This document shows, piece by piece, positions 7,323 through 16,310 of a DNA stretch of 43,837 bases (position 1 is the stretch's first letter; every line of letters begins with the position of its first letter). The stretch comes from Paracoccaceae bacterium (GTDB taxonomy: Bacteria > Pseudomonadota > Alphaproteobacteria > Rhodobacterales > Rhodobacteraceae): positions 1 through 43,837 of the forward strand of contig JAKIUB010000023.1 in assembly GCA_021647745.1 (NCBI GenBank). Reading direction: 5' to 3'. Position numbers and translations under genes: made by a program. The notes beneath the pieces are model-generated. The model had not been told where the DNA came from and did not search any database. It was given only the letters and a program-made list of their open reading frames with translations.

Positions 7323-7975
7323 AAAGCCTGCTGATCCGCGAATTGCGCCTTGCTCTGCGCTCGGGGGGCGGAGCAGGGCTGGGGCTGGCGTTTTTTCTGA
7401 TTGTGGTAATGCTTGTGCCCTTCGGCGTTGGTCCAGATCAGGCAATATTGGGGCTGATTGCACCGGGCATTCTCTGGATAGGGGCGTTACTGGCTAGCCT
7501 GCTTTCGCTTGACCGCCTGTTTCAAACCGATAGCGAAGACGGCACGCTGGATATTCTGGCACTTTCACCGATGCCGCTAGAGCAGCTGGTCGCGGTCAAG
7601 GCTGTGGCCCATTGGCTGACAACAGGTTTGCCGCTGGTGGTGATGGCTCCGGTTTTGGGCATGACCCTTAACCTGCCGGAAGCTGCCTATCCGTGGCTGA
7701 TTGCCAGCCTTGCCGCCGGCACACCCGCGCTCTCCTTTATCGGGGCAGCCGGTGCGGCGCTCACGGTCGGGATCAAACGGGGGGGGTTATTGCTCTCGCT
7801 GCTGGTGCTGCCGCTTTATATCCCGACATTGATCTTTGGCGCTAAGGCCACCAGTCTTGCCGCCGACGGGCTGGACCCGATGCCCGCCTTTACCTTGCTG
7901 GCAGGGTTGACGCTTTTCACACTGGCTCTGACCCCGTTTGCCGCCGCCAAAGCCCTGCGCGCCAACCTTACCTAA
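7319..7975 (+). CDS. ccmB: Haem exporter permease CcmB
   Basis: A 218-residue membrane protein with about six hydrophobic segments. It begins MKSLLIRELRLALRSGGG and contains the family region LLSLDRLFQTDSEDGTLD followed by LSPMPLEQLVAVK. It is the membrane partner of CcmA in cytochrome c maturation. ccmC and ccmD, which usually follow, are absent here: ccmB instead runs tail to tail into the DUF1501 gene, with the two coding ends overlapping by 4 bases. Confidence 0.9.
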   Translation: MKSLLIRELRLALRSGGGAGLGLAFFLIVVMLVPFGVGPDQAILGLIAPGILWIGALLASLLSLDRLFQTDSEDGTLDILALSPMPLEQLVAVKAVAHWLTTGLPLVVMAPVLGMTLNLPEAAYPWLIASLAAGTPALSFIGAAGAALTVGIKRGGLLLSLLVLPLYIPTLIFGAKATSLAADGLDPMPAFTLLAGLTLFTLALTPFAAAKALRANLT

Positions 7976-9144
7976 GCAATAATTCCGGCATTATGCCCCA
8001 TATCCAGCCCAGGAAACACCGAGCTGCCAAGCGCGCTTGCCTCCAGATCAAACAGATCACGTAGCGCCCAGCCCAGATAGCGGCGCACATCAGCGGTCGG
8101 CTCAAGATCGCGGTTTTGATATAGGTCCAGCTCTCCCAGCCCCGGCCATTGGCCAAAAACCTTGCCGCCATTGATCGCGCCACCCGCCATCACCATCAAG
8201 CCACCGGTGCCGTGGTCGGTGCCAGCGGTGCCATTTTCGGCTACGGTGCGGCCAAATTCGGTGATTGCCAGCACCGTGGTGCGCTGCCAGTGGCTCCCCA
8301 AGCCGGATTTGAGCTCCAAGATAGCCTCGCTCAATTCTTTGAGCGCGCGCACCAGATTGCGCCGTTGGCCATTATGGGTATCCCAGCCGCCGATAGAAAA
8401 ACTGGCGATACGGGTTTCTTCATTCAGCCTTGCCGCCGCAAAGCTTGCCAAAGCTTTGGCCGCGCCGCGCCGGCCACCACCTGCCATGTCATCGGTCTTG
8501 CCCGACAGCTCCATTGCCATCTCTGCGGATGAGGCAAAAAGCGGATCATCGGCATAGATGCGAGCCAAAAGCAGCTCGGTCTGGGCCGACATCGCCAAAT
8601 CACTGCCAGGACTCCATGCCGCATAAGGCTGCGGACCGTCCAGCAACAGCATCCGCGATTGCCCGACGGAAAAGGCCGTCTCGGCCTGCGCGCCGGGCAT
8701 CAAGGCCAGCGCACGGTTCAGCCAGCCGGTCTTGCCCGTTTGCGGTGCGCCGTCGCGCGCGTTACTGCCGCTTTCCAGCAGGTCCTGCCCGTCAAAATGG
8801 CTGCGCTTGTCACGATATGGAGTGGAAACCGCCTGCACAAAACCCAACTCCCTGGCCCGCCACAGGGGCATCAAATCAGCCAATGCCTCGTTCAGCGAGA
8901 AAAACCCGTCAAGGTCACCGGCACCTTCACCTGCCCCGAGCGAGGGCCGCTGGCGGGCAAAATCAGGGTCGCCGTATGGGCGAACCACATCCAGCCCGTC
9001 CATCGCCCCGCGCAGCACGATTACCACCAGCCGGTTATCGCCCGGCGCAGCGGCCAGTGTGAGCGGTGTGAGCAGGGGGGAGGCTGCCGCCGAGCAGCCA
9101 AGCAGGGTCGAGTTTATCATAAATTTACGTCTGGAAAGGGTCAT
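7972..9144 (-). CDS. DUF1501 protein with Tat-type signal
   Basis: A 390-residue protein. The N-terminus has SRRKFM (residues 4-9) followed by a hydrophobic Ala/Leu stretch, which looks like a twin-arginine export signal. The body contains LVVIVLRGAMDGLDVV, FGRTVAENGTAGTDHGTGG and a C-terminal PGLDMGH, as in the DUF1501 family (alkaline phosphatase/sulfatase-like fold, substrate unknown). It is preceded at 9 bases by the DUF1800 gene, its usual partner. It probably acts in the periplasm, but no specific function can be given. Confidence 0.85.
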   Translation of the reverse strand: MTLSRRKFMINSTLLGCSAAASPLLTPLTLAAAPGDNRLVVIVLRGAMDGLDVVRPYGDPDFARQRPSLGAGEGAGDLDGFFSLNEALADLMPLWRARELGFVQAVSTPYRDKRSHFDGQDLLESGSNARDGAPQTGKTGWLNRALALMPGAQAETAFSVGQSRMLLLDGPQPYAAWSPGSDLAMSAQTELLLARIYADDPLFASSAEMAMELSGKTDDMAGGGRRGAAKALASFAAARLNEETRIASFSIGGWDTHNGQRRNLVRALKELSEAILELKSGLGSHWQRTTVLAITEFGRTVAENGTAGTDHGTGGLMVMAGGAINGGKVFGQWPGLGELDLYQNRDLEPTADVRRYLGWALRDLFDLEASALGSSVFPGLDMGHNAGIIA

Positions 9145-9153
9145 GTTTTTCTC

Positions 9154-10491
9154 CTATCGGCGCATCAGCGAAGGGGAAACCAGCAACAGCGCAACCCCCT
9201 CCCATTTGGTTGCCGCACCACTCACCGCAAAAGAAAGAACCTCGGGCGCGCTATCGCCCAGCACCGCATCAAGCAAGGCTCCGGGATCACGATCACCGGC
9301 AAGGCTACGCGCCAATGCGCCGGCCCATGAAATGCGCGCCGCCAGCTGGGGCGGGTTTATCCAGCTTTCTGCGGCTTCGGGCCACCCGTCCGGCCCTGAA
9401 GGGCGAAACGGGCGCTGGCCCATCGCGGTAAGCTGATGGCTCAATCTTCGAGCCTCTCGCGGGGTGGAGTCGCGTATTTCTTGCGGGTCCATATCAAGTG
9501 TGCGCAGCACGGTAATTACATATTCCAGCGGAGGCCGCACTTTGGGAAATACCGCCATTTTTGCCTCGGGTGACACGACCAGTATCCGGTAGAGCGCCAT
9601 TAGCTCGCCGCCGCTTTCAAGGTAGGCTGCTGCCATATTGGCCACCAGCTCCGGCAAAGGTTGCGGGCCGATAAAATGCACCACCAGCTTTTGCGCCAAA
9701 TGTTGCGCCGTGGCGGGGTTTAGCGCCAGATCCTCCAGAAAACGATAGATATTTTCCAGCGTCTCACCTTTGCCACCATAGTTATTTCCCAGTACTTGCT
9801 CACTTCCCGGCTCGGCACGGTTGGCCGTATACCGCATGCCTTCCGGCCCGATTGTCAGCCCTGTCAGAAGCTCGGCAAATTGCCGGACGTCATCCTGCGA
9901 ATATGGTCCGTCAACCCCGAGTGTGTGTAGCTCCAGCACCTCGCGGGCGAGGTTTTCGTTCAGCCCCTGCTGGCGCCGCTGGCCCACGGCTGAATTCGGC
10001 CCTGTCGAGGCATTTTGACCCAGATAGAGCAGCATGGACGGGTGCGATACCACGGCCTTCAACATATCGGAAAACCGGCCTGAAATATGCGGGCGGATGG
10101 CCTCCTCAAAATAAGCGGCCAACATAAAAGAGCCATTGGCCTGCCGAGGCGATACGGTAAAGTGATCCGCCCAAAAGGCAAATAACCGCTCCCGAAACCC
10201 GCGAGGATTACCAACAGCCCGCGCCACCAGGCTCGTCATGTCGCTCGCGGCGGCCTCGCGCAAGGCACGCCGAGCCTGTTTTAAAGCCTCCGACTGCCCG
10301 CCTTGCGCCTTGCGCAACCGGCGCAGCTCTGCCAGCCGCTGCATCCGCACAGCAGTATTGGCCACGTCGGGCACAGATGTCGGGTCTTGCCCCTCAAGCT
10401 GAGCCAACAGGCTGCCCTGAAAGCGCCGCTCAACGGGGCGAATACCATATTCAAACCGTGCAGCTTGTATTATGTCAGCTCTGGACAGCAT
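9154..10491 (-). CDS. DUF1800 family protein
   Basis: A 445-residue, largely helical protein. Typical DUF1800 features are FWADHFTVSPR, HPSMLLYLGQNAS, the segment NENLAREVLELHTLG and DDVRQFAELLTGLT. No clear signal peptide is present. DUF1800 and DUF1501 genes are widely found as a pair, and their products are thought to work together in envelope or exopolysaccharide-related processes; the biochemical role is unknown. An SH3-domain gene lies 66 bases upstream on the same strand. Confidence 0.85.
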   Translation of the reverse strand: MLSRADIIQAARFEYGIRPVERRFQGSLLAQLEGQDPTSVPDVANTAVRMQRLAELRRLRKAQGGQSEALKQARRALREAAASDMTSLVARAVGNPRGFRERLFAFWADHFTVSPRQANGSFMLAAYFEEAIRPHISGRFSDMLKAVVSHPSMLLYLGQNASTGPNSAVGQRRQQGLNENLAREVLELHTLGVDGPYSQDDVRQFAELLTGLTIGPEGMRYTANRAEPGSEQVLGNNYGGKGETLENIYRFLEDLALNPATAQHLAQKLVVHFIGPQPLPELVANMAAAYLESGGELMALYRILVVSPEAKMAVFPKVRPPLEYVITVLRTLDMDPQEIRDSTPREARRLSHQLTAMGQRPFRPSGPDGWPEAAESWINPPQLAARISWAGALARSLAGDRDPGALLDAVLGDSAPEVLSFAVSGAATKWEGVALLLVSPSLMRR

Positions 10492-10557
10492 ATCTTTCTC
10501 CTCGCATTACCTTATATAACGCAGCCATGCGGGCAATCCGTCGAAAATAGTTTCGGG

Positions 10558-11055
10558 CTACTCTTCAGCCGCCACACCCCATATCCCGCTTCGGGGCAGC
10601 CAGCCTTTGTAGCCCTCCACACTGACGGAGCACCAATCCGGCTGACACGTGGCAAGGCGCGCAATAACGCCGGCCTCCAGATGGGCGAGAGCAGCAGCGC
10701 CCTCTGACGGACCATCGCGCAGGGCCAGCATATCTTGCTGTACCAGCACCGTGCGCAACGAGCTGAGTAGTGCCGAATGCACCCAGCCGCCTTCGCCTTC
10801 CGCATCCTCGACCCGAAACCACTCCCGATACTCCGCCAGCACCCGCAGCGGGGTGCCGCGATGCTTTAGCTCCCAGTCGATCCGGTTGGAGGTAGACGGC
10901 CCGCGCCGGACATTGGCAGCCCCGCTTTTCATAGAGACAAAGCGCGGCACCGGTAGATTGGTTACCTGCCCGCGCACGGTCTCTTGCGCCAACACTACAG
11001 GTGCTACGACTAAAAGCGGCGCTAGCAGCACGCCCAGTATAATTACTATTTTCAC
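10558..11055 (-). CDS. Exported SH3-domain protein
   Basis: A 165-residue protein with a clear signal peptide (MKIVIILGVLLAPLLVVAPV, cleaved near the AQE at about residue 24). Two bacterial SH3-like segments follow: GAANVRRGPSTSNRIDWELK and a later LALRDGPSEGAAALAHLEAG, each with a tryptophan-containing ending (GGWVHS, GWLPR). Such domains usually bind peptidoglycan or other envelope ligands. It is divergent from the hydroxyacid dehydrogenase gene at 11166. Confidence 0.8.
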   Translation of the reverse strand: MKIVIILGVLLAPLLVVAPVVLAQETVRGQVTNLPVPRFVSMKSGAANVRRGPSTSNRIDWELKHRGTPLRVLAEYREWFRVEDAEGEGGWVHSALLSSLRTVLVQQDMLALRDGPSEGAAALAHLEAGVIARLATCQPDWCSVSVEGYKGWLPRSGIWGVAAEE

Positions 11056-11165
11056 CTTGCCTGCCCCATCTCTGCCCCCATCAGATTTGATGACGAAATA
11101 ATATTTCCCTTTGCGGGTTTTCCTGCCATTATAGCGACAAGCCCGTGTAAAAAGGAACCTCTGAT

Positions 11166-12164
11166 ATGGCCTCTGAAAATTCCGGCAATGCGCCGCTGAA
11201 TGTGGTTGTTACCCGCCAACTCCCCGAGCCGGTAGAGACCCGTCTGAGCGAGTTGTTTAACGTCAAACTTAATAGCGGCAGCCAGATGAACGAAGCGGCT
11301 TTAGGTGAGGCAATGGCCAGTGCCGATGTGCTTGTCACCACCATCGGCGACCAGATAAACCAGCGCCTGCTGGCAAAAGCAGGCCCGAATATGCGCCTGA
11401 TCGCCAATTACGGCGCGGGGTTTGACCATATTGATGTGCAAACCGCCCTGCAACGAGGCATCATGGTTTCAAACACCCCCGGCGTGCTGACAGATGATAC
11501 CGCAGACATGACCATGGCCATGATCCTCGCTGTGCCCCGCCGGCTGCGCGAGGGCACTATGCTGATGCAACAGGGAGACTGGCAGGGGTGGTCGCCCACG
11601 GCACTGATGGGGCGGCGGATCGGTGGAAAACGCCTTGGCATTCTCGGCATGGGCCGCATCGGTCAGGCGGTCGCCCGCCGCGCTGCTGCCTTCGGGCTGC
11701 AAGTGCATTACCACAACCGGAAGCGTCTGCACCCCGATACCGAAACCGCTCTGCAAGCCACCTATTGGGAAAGCCTTGACCAGATGCTGGCGCGTGTCGA
11801 TATCCTGTCCATCCACTGCCCGCACACACCCGGCACCTTTCATTTGCTCAATGCCCGCCGGCTAAAGCTGATGAAACCCTCGGCCTATATCATCAACACA
11901 GCGCGCGGAGAAATCGTTGACGAAAATGCCCTGACCCGCATGCTACGTGCCGGTGAGCTGGCCGGTGCGGGATTGGATGTTTATGAAAACGGCAACCAGA
12001 TAAACCCGCGCCTGAAGGGGTTGGGTAATGTGCTGCTGCTGCCGCATATGGGCTCGGCAACACTTGAGGGGCGTATCGAGATGGGCGAAAAAGTTATCAT
12101 AAACATCAAAACCTTCGCCGACGGGCACCGGCCGCCAGACCTTGTGGTGCCCTCGATGCTCTAA
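11166..12164 (+). CDS. D-2-hydroxyacid dehydrogenase (glyoxylate/hydroxypyruvate reductase type)
   Basis: A 332-residue NAD(P)-dependent dehydrogenase. The Rossmann motif GMGRIG is at residues 161-166. The catalytic triad expected for the family is visible: Arg247 (INTARGEIVDE), Glu274 (GLDVYENG) and His294 (LLPHMGSA). The sequence NYGAGFDHIDV is typical of the GyaR/glyoxylate reductase group, which reduces glyoxylate to glycolate and hydroxypyruvate to D-glycerate. This fits a genome that handles glycolate and glyoxylate (see glcDEF and bhc). Exact substrate and cofactor are inferred. Confidence 0.8.
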   Translation: MASENSGNAPLNVVVTRQLPEPVETRLSELFNVKLNSGSQMNEAALGEAMASADVLVTTIGDQINQRLLAKAGPNMRLIANYGAGFDHIDVQTALQRGIMVSNTPGVLTDDTADMTMAMILAVPRRLREGTMLMQQGDWQGWSPTALMGRRIGGKRLGILGMGRIGQAVARRAAAFGLQVHYHNRKRLHPDTETALQATYWESLDQMLARVDILSIHCPHTPGTFHLLNARRLKLMKPSAYIINTARGEIVDENALTRMLRAGELAGAGLDVYENGNQINPRLKGLGNVLLLPHMGSATLEGRIEMGEKVIINIKTFADGHRPPDLVVPSML

Positions 12165-12170
12165 TGCGCC

Positions 12171-12938
12171 TCAGCCATCCTGCGCGCGGCCACATACCGG
12201 GCAATCGGCGCGCTGGCGAGTGGTGAGCTTTCGCATCTCGCCATAAAGCGAATCATAAATAACCAATGCCCCGCGCAGCCCGACGCCCGCACCGGTGATA
12301 TGCTTGATCGCCTCCCCCGCCATCATAGACCCCATCACCCCCGCCAAAGCGCCCATCACCCCGGCCTGAGAGCAGCTCGGCGCCAGACCGGCCGCCGGCG
12401 CTTCGGGAAAGATGCACTGGTAGCACGGGCCACCACGGGCCGGATCATAGAGGCTGATCTGCCCTTCCCACTGGCTCATCGCCGCGGATATCAATGGCTT
12501 TTTTGCCCGGACACAGGCTTGGTTTATCAGATATCGCGTGGCGAAATTATCGGTGCCATCCAGTACCAGATCATAGCCCGAGAACACCTCGTCTATGTTG
12601 TTCTCGTCCAGCCGCAAGCAATGCTCTATCACCTCGACATGGGGGTTCACCCGCGCCAAGGCCCGCTTGGCGCTTGCGGTCTTGGGCTGGCCAATAGCCG
12701 CTGTTTCGTGCAAAACCTGCCGTTGCAAATTGGACAGGCTGACCTCGTCATCATCAACAACCCCGAGCTGCCCGACCCCCGCCGCCGCCAGATAAAGCAG
12801 CGCCGGGCTACCGAGGCCACCGGCGCCAATACAAAGTAGCTTAGCGCTCAACAGCTTTTTCTGCCCCGGCCCGCCAATTTCTCGCAAGACGATGTGGCGC
12901 GCGTAACGCTCTATCTCTTCAGGGGTCATCGCGTGCAT
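12171..12938 (-). CDS. moeB: MoeB/ThiF-type sulfur-carrier adenylyltransferase
   Basis: A 255-residue E1-like enzyme. The nucleotide-binding motif GAGGLG is at residues 38-43, a conserved Asp130 is in LDGTDNF, and the zinc site is two Cys pairs, C172/C175 (CYQC) and C246/C249 (CPVC). It adenylates the C-terminal glycine of MoaD (molybdopterin synthesis) or ThiS (thiamin); the sequence alone does not settle which. The second Met (position 12929, MTPEEIERY) is an alternative start. The gene overlaps the upstream membrane-protein gene by 20 bases and ends the coaBC operon, tail to tail with the dehydrogenase. Confidence 0.85.
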   Translation of the reverse strand: MHAMTPEEIERYARHIVLREIGGPGQKKLLSAKLLCIGAGGLGSPALLYLAAAGVGQLGVVDDDEVSLSNLQRQVLHETAAIGQPKTASAKRALARVNPHVEVIEHCLRLDENNIDEVFSGYDLVLDGTDNFATRYLINQACVRAKKPLISAAMSQWEGQISLYDPARGGPCYQCIFPEAPAAGLAPSCSQAGVMGALAGVMGSMMAGEAIKHITGAGVGLRGALVIYDSLYGEMRKLTTRQRADCPVCGRAQDG

Positions 12939-13212
12939 CCGCTTTTCGCTTCAGCCATCGGACAAGCTTTGCATAAAGAAATACGGGAATAGCGATAAGA
13001 ATTGCCCATTTCCACCAGTTCAGCCCTTCTGTCACACGGATATTAAAAAGGTGGGTCTCAGGCAGAAATTGCGACGCAACAATAACAAACACAGCCGCAC
13101 CCAATAGCGCCCGATACATCCATTTCGGCCCATTCAATGCCCAGTTATATCCGGCGGACACCCCGAAGACCAGAAAAACTGTCCACAAACCACCTGCGTA
13201 AAGAATGCTCAT
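12919..13212 (-). CDS. Small membrane protein, unknown function
   Basis: A 97-residue protein with three predicted membrane helices (about residues 5-26, 32-50 and 66-84) and a basic C-terminal tail (RWLKRKADARDDP). I do not recognise a family. Its ATG overlaps the cysK stop (ATGA), and its end overlaps moeB, so it is translated as part of the operon. Co-occurrence with cysK and moeB hints at sulfur metabolism, but this is only context. Confidence 0.7.
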   Translation of the reverse strand: MSILYAGGLWTVFLVFGVSAGYNWALNGPKWMYRALLGAAVFVIVASQFLPETHLFNIRVTEGLNWWKWAILIAIPVFLYAKLVRWLKRKADARDDP

Positions 13213-14162
13213 CCGATACCGTCAAACAACCCGGAAGAAAGGTAGCGCTCGGCAAAGCTGGGGATAATAACAACAATGCGTTTCCCCTCCATCTCCGGCC
13301 GCTGGCCGATCTCGACCGCCGCCGCCAGCGCCGCCCCCGAAGATATCCCCACAGGCACTCCCTCGATCAAAGCCAGCTGTCGCGCCATCTCGAACGAGGT
13401 TTCATTTCCGATTGTCAGTATCTCGTCGATCAGGCTGGTATCCAACGTCAGCGGCACAATCCCTGCCCCGATTCCCTGTATTTTGTGCGGTCCGGGCTTT
13501 GCGCCTGACAAAACCGCCGAATCCTCCGGCTCGACCGCAATAATACGCACTGCCGGATTTCGCGCCTTCAGCACGCGGGCAACGCCGGTCAGCGTGCCCC
13601 CTGTGCCAACACCGGAGATAAATACATCAACCTCGCCACCCGTATCATTCCATATTTCCTGTGCTGTCGTCTTTTCGTGAATATCCGGATTAGCCATATT
13701 TTCGAACTGTTGTGGTATCACCGCGCCCTCGATCTCTTCGGCCAGCTCATTGGCGCGAGCAATCGCTCCGGCCATACCGGCGGCAGCATCGGTCAGTACC
13801 AGCTCGGCTCCGAGCAATGCCAGCATCTGTCGTCGCTCAACCGACATGCTCTCCGGCATGGTCAGAATAAGCCGGTATCCCCGCGCCGCACAAACAAACG
13901 CCAGAGATATACCGGTATTGCCCGATGTCGGCTCGATCAGGGTGCTGCCCGGTTTTAGCTGCCCCGCCTCTTCCAGCGCGTTTATCATCGCTACGCCGAT
14001 CCGGTCTTTTACCGAACCAAGCGGGTTAAAAAACTCGAGCTTGCCAAGGATCTGGGCCTTGACCCCGTGAGAGGCCGCAAATCGCGAAAACCTCACCAAA
14101 GGGGTGCTCCCGTAAGTTTCTGTAATGTCATTATAAATAACGCCGCGTGATTTATTTCTCAT
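13209..14162 (-). CDS. cysK: Cysteine synthase (O-acetylserine sulfhydrylase)
   Basis: A 317-residue PLP enzyme that makes cysteine from O-acetylserine and sulfide. The PLP lysine is K52 in NPLGSVKDR, the substrate loop PTSGNTG is at residues 78-84, the phosphate-binding loop is GVGTGGTLTG and the C-terminal GISSGAA is present. It lies 12 bases after the rrf2 gene, which suggests control by that regulator, as in CymR-type cysteine regulons. A CysM or cystathionine synthase assignment is less likely. Confidence 0.9.
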   Translation of the reverse strand: MRNKSRGVIYNDITETYGSTPLVRFSRFAASHGVKAQILGKLEFFNPLGSVKDRIGVAMINALEEAGQLKPGSTLIEPTSGNTGISLAFVCAARGYRLILTMPESMSVERRQMLALLGAELVLTDAAAGMAGAIARANELAEEIEGAVIPQQFENMANPDIHEKTTAQEIWNDTGGEVDVFISGVGTGGTLTGVARVLKARNPAVRIIAVEPEDSAVLSGAKPGPHKIQGIGAGIVPLTLDTSLIDEILTIGNETSFEMARQLALIEGVPVGISSGAALAAAVEIGQRPEMEGKRIVVIIPSFAERYLSSGLFDGIG

Positions 14163-14174
14163 GTCAGCCCCCCT

Positions 14175-14624
14175 CTAAATAACAAAATCCGAGCCATCGC
14201 CACCTGCGCGCTCGACCCCGTCTTTCTGCGCCTGCACACATAGATCTTCCAGTGTAATCTGGTCTAGCCGGGCGAGAATATCATGGTGAAACTCCGCCCA
14301 GATGGGCTGTATTACCTTCTCCCCTAACTCGGAGGTTGACTCCACCTTTTCATCTTCATTTTCCATACCCTCGATCACCCGCAGCACATCGCCAAGGGTC
14401 AGGCGGCGGCGCTCACGGGCCAGCGTATAGCCGCCCCTTGGCCCGCGCACTCCCTTGAGGATCCCCCGCTTGACCAAAAACTGCAATACCTGTTCAAGGT
14501 ATCGGCTCTGGATCCCCTGCCGCTCGGTAATATCCTTGGATTGCACCGGGTTTGGCCGAGCATTATAGGCCACATCCAGCACCGCTTCGAGCGCAAGGCT
14601 TGATTTTTTAGATAATAGATACAT
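14175..14624 (-). CDS. Rrf2-family transcriptional regulator (cysteine-type)
   Basis: A 149-residue protein with the Rrf2 winged helix: LSKKSSLALEAVLDVAYNAR, ITERQGIQSRYLEQVLQFL and a wing GVRGPRGGYTLAR. Only one Cys (in LCVQAQ) is present, so the three-Cys Fe-S site of IscR, NsrR or RirA is absent. This fits the CymR branch, which senses cysteine status, and the gene directly precedes cysK. Its ATG follows the dut stop with no gap. It probably regulates its own operon; the operator is not identified. Confidence 0.8.
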   Translation of the reverse strand: MYLLSKKSSLALEAVLDVAYNARPNPVQSKDITERQGIQSRYLEQVLQFLVKRGILKGVRGPRGGYTLARERRRLTLGDVLRVIEGMENEDEKVESTSELGEKVIQPIWAEFHHDILARLDQITLEDLCVQAQKDGVERAGGDGSDFVI

Positions 14625-15068
14625 CTACTTCCCCGTCGACCCAAAGCCCGCCTCGCCGCGGCGGGAGGCGGACAATGCTTCTGTTTCCACCCACACACAG
14701 CGTGTTACCGGTGCCAAAAGCATCTGGGCAATGCGCTCGCCATGGCGCACGATAAAATCTTCATCCCCCAGATTGATCAAAATTACCCCGACCTCACCCC
14801 TGTAATCGGAATCAATGGTGCCGGGTGCGTTGAGCATCGTCACCCCATGCTTGAGCGCCAACCCCGAGCGCGGGCGGATCTGCATTTCATAGCCGGGCGG
14901 CATCTCCAGCGCAAATCCGGTTTTGACCAGCACCCGTCCATTTGGTTTAATGCTAAGCGACCCGCCATTGAGCGCGGCGCGCACATCCATGCCCGCCGCG
15001 CCATCGCTCTCGTATTGTGGCAGGGGCAAATTATTGCCGCCCAGCCGCTTTATCTTGACAAAACTCAT
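14625..15068 (-). CDS. dut: dUTP diphosphatase (dUTPase)
   Basis: A 147-residue trimeric-type dUTPase that hydrolyses dUTP to dUMP. The motifs are complete: AAGMDVR, PRSGLALKHG, GTIDSDYRGE (83-92), ERIAQMLL and the C-terminal RGEAGFGSTGK (137-147). The ATG at 15068 was chosen because it starts MSFVKIKRL and overlaps the coaBC stop as ATGA; an upstream Met at 15134 would only overlap coaBC. Confidence 0.95.
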   Translation of the reverse strand: MSFVKIKRLGGNNLPLPQYESDGAAGMDVRAALNGGSLSIKPNGRVLVKTGFALEMPPGYEMQIRPRSGLALKHGVTMLNAPGTIDSDYRGEVGVILINLGDEDFIVRHGERIAQMLLAPVTRCVWVETEALSASRRGEAGFGSTGK

Positions 15069-16261
15069 ACCAAAGCCTCGCTCACCCGCAAAGCCAGCTT
15101 TTGCGCAACCTCCCGCTTGCTCATCCATGGCCACGGTTCCGCACCATCTTCAGTGATCAGCACCACCTGATTATCCTGCCCGCCCATTACAGCCCGCTCT
15201 CCGCCGACATCATTGGCAACAATCCAGTCACAGCCCTTGCGCAGGCGCTTCGCGATTGCATTTTTGACCAGATTTTCGGTTTCTGCCGCAAAGCCGACCA
15301 CCAGCTTTGGCCGGCCTGCCTCAAGCTGCGAAACCGTTGCCAGAATATCCGGATTTTCAACCAGATCCAGCTCGGGCAGAGCCTTGCCCGCCGCCTTTTT
15401 CAGCTTGTCATCGCTTGCGCGAGATACCCGCCAATCCGCAACTGCAGCCGCAAATATGGCGGTGTCCACTTCTCCGGCCACCTTGACCGCCGCTGCCATG
15501 TCTCTCGCGGTTTCCACCTCTATCACCTGCGCACCGACAGGCCTTGTCGCGCTCGCCGGACCTGTAATAAAAACAACCTCCGCTCCGAGCCGGACAAATG
15601 CGCGGGCAATTTCGCTGCCCTGCAAACCGGAGGAGCGATTGGCGATATAGCGCACGGGGTCAATCGGCTCGTGGGTCGGGCCGGAGGTGATCAGCACCCG
15701 TTTTCCCTTCATCGGTCCATCCACAAGAGCGGCTTGAATAGCGGCCCTTATTGCTTCTGGTTCGGCCATGCGCCCGGTGCCGAACTCACCACAAGCCATC
15801 TCGCCATTTTCCGGCCCCACAAATAGCTTGCCGTCCTGTTCCAGTATTGCGACATTTCGCTTGTTTGCCGCGTTCTCCCACATGGCGACATTCATGGCCG
15901 GAGCCAGCAATACCGGTTTGTTACTGGCCAAAAGCAGCGTCGAGGCCATATCATTGGCCAATCCGTTTGCCATCTTTGCCATGATATCCGCTGTCGCCGG
16001 CGCCACCACCACGAGGTCAGCCGCGCGGGTGAGCTGGATATGGCCCATTTCAGCCTCTTCCTCGAGATCAAACAGATCAGAGCGCACCGGTGCGCCAGCT
16101 AGCGCCGACACACTGAGCGGCGTGACAAACTCTTTGGCCGCCCTTGTCATCACCGGCACGACCTGCGCGCCATCCTTGCCCAGCAGCCGGATCAGCTCCA
16201 GCACCTTATAGGCCGCGATACCGCCACCGATGATCAGCAAAATATTTTTACCAGCCAGCAT
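15065..16261 (-). CDS. coaBC: Bifunctional CoaBC (phosphopantothenoylcysteine synthetase/decarboxylase)
   Basis: A 398-residue fusion. The CoaC flavoprotein half has GGGIAAYK near the start, His74 (MGHIQL), PAMNVAMW at 120-127 and Cys156 (MACGEFGTG). The CoaB half begins near residue 186 with ITSGPTHEPIDPVRYIANRS. It joins 4'-phosphopantothenate to cysteine and decarboxylates the product in coenzyme A synthesis. Cysteine is its substrate, which may explain operon linkage to cysK. It is the first gene of the operon, and a promoter lies just upstream. Confidence 0.95.
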   Translation of the reverse strand: MLAGKNILLIIGGGIAAYKVLELIRLLGKDGAQVVPVMTRAAKEFVTPLSVSALAGAPVRSDLFDLEEEAEMGHIQLTRAADLVVVAPATADIMAKMANGLANDMASTLLLASNKPVLLAPAMNVAMWENAANKRNVAILEQDGKLFVGPENGEMACGEFGTGRMAEPEAIRAAIQAALVDGPMKGKRVLITSGPTHEPIDPVRYIANRSSGLQGSEIARAFVRLGAEVVFITGPASATRPVGAQVIEVETARDMAAAVKVAGEVDTAIFAAAVADWRVSRASDDKLKKAAGKALPELDLVENPDILATVSQLEAGRPKLVVGFAAETENLVKNAIAKRLRKGCDWIVANDVGGERAVMGGQDNQVVLITEDGAEPWPWMSKREVAQKLALRVSEALV

Positions 16262-16310
16262 ATTTTCCCACCAAAACTACTTTACCGGAGTGTAATTAAT
16301 TTCATCTCAC

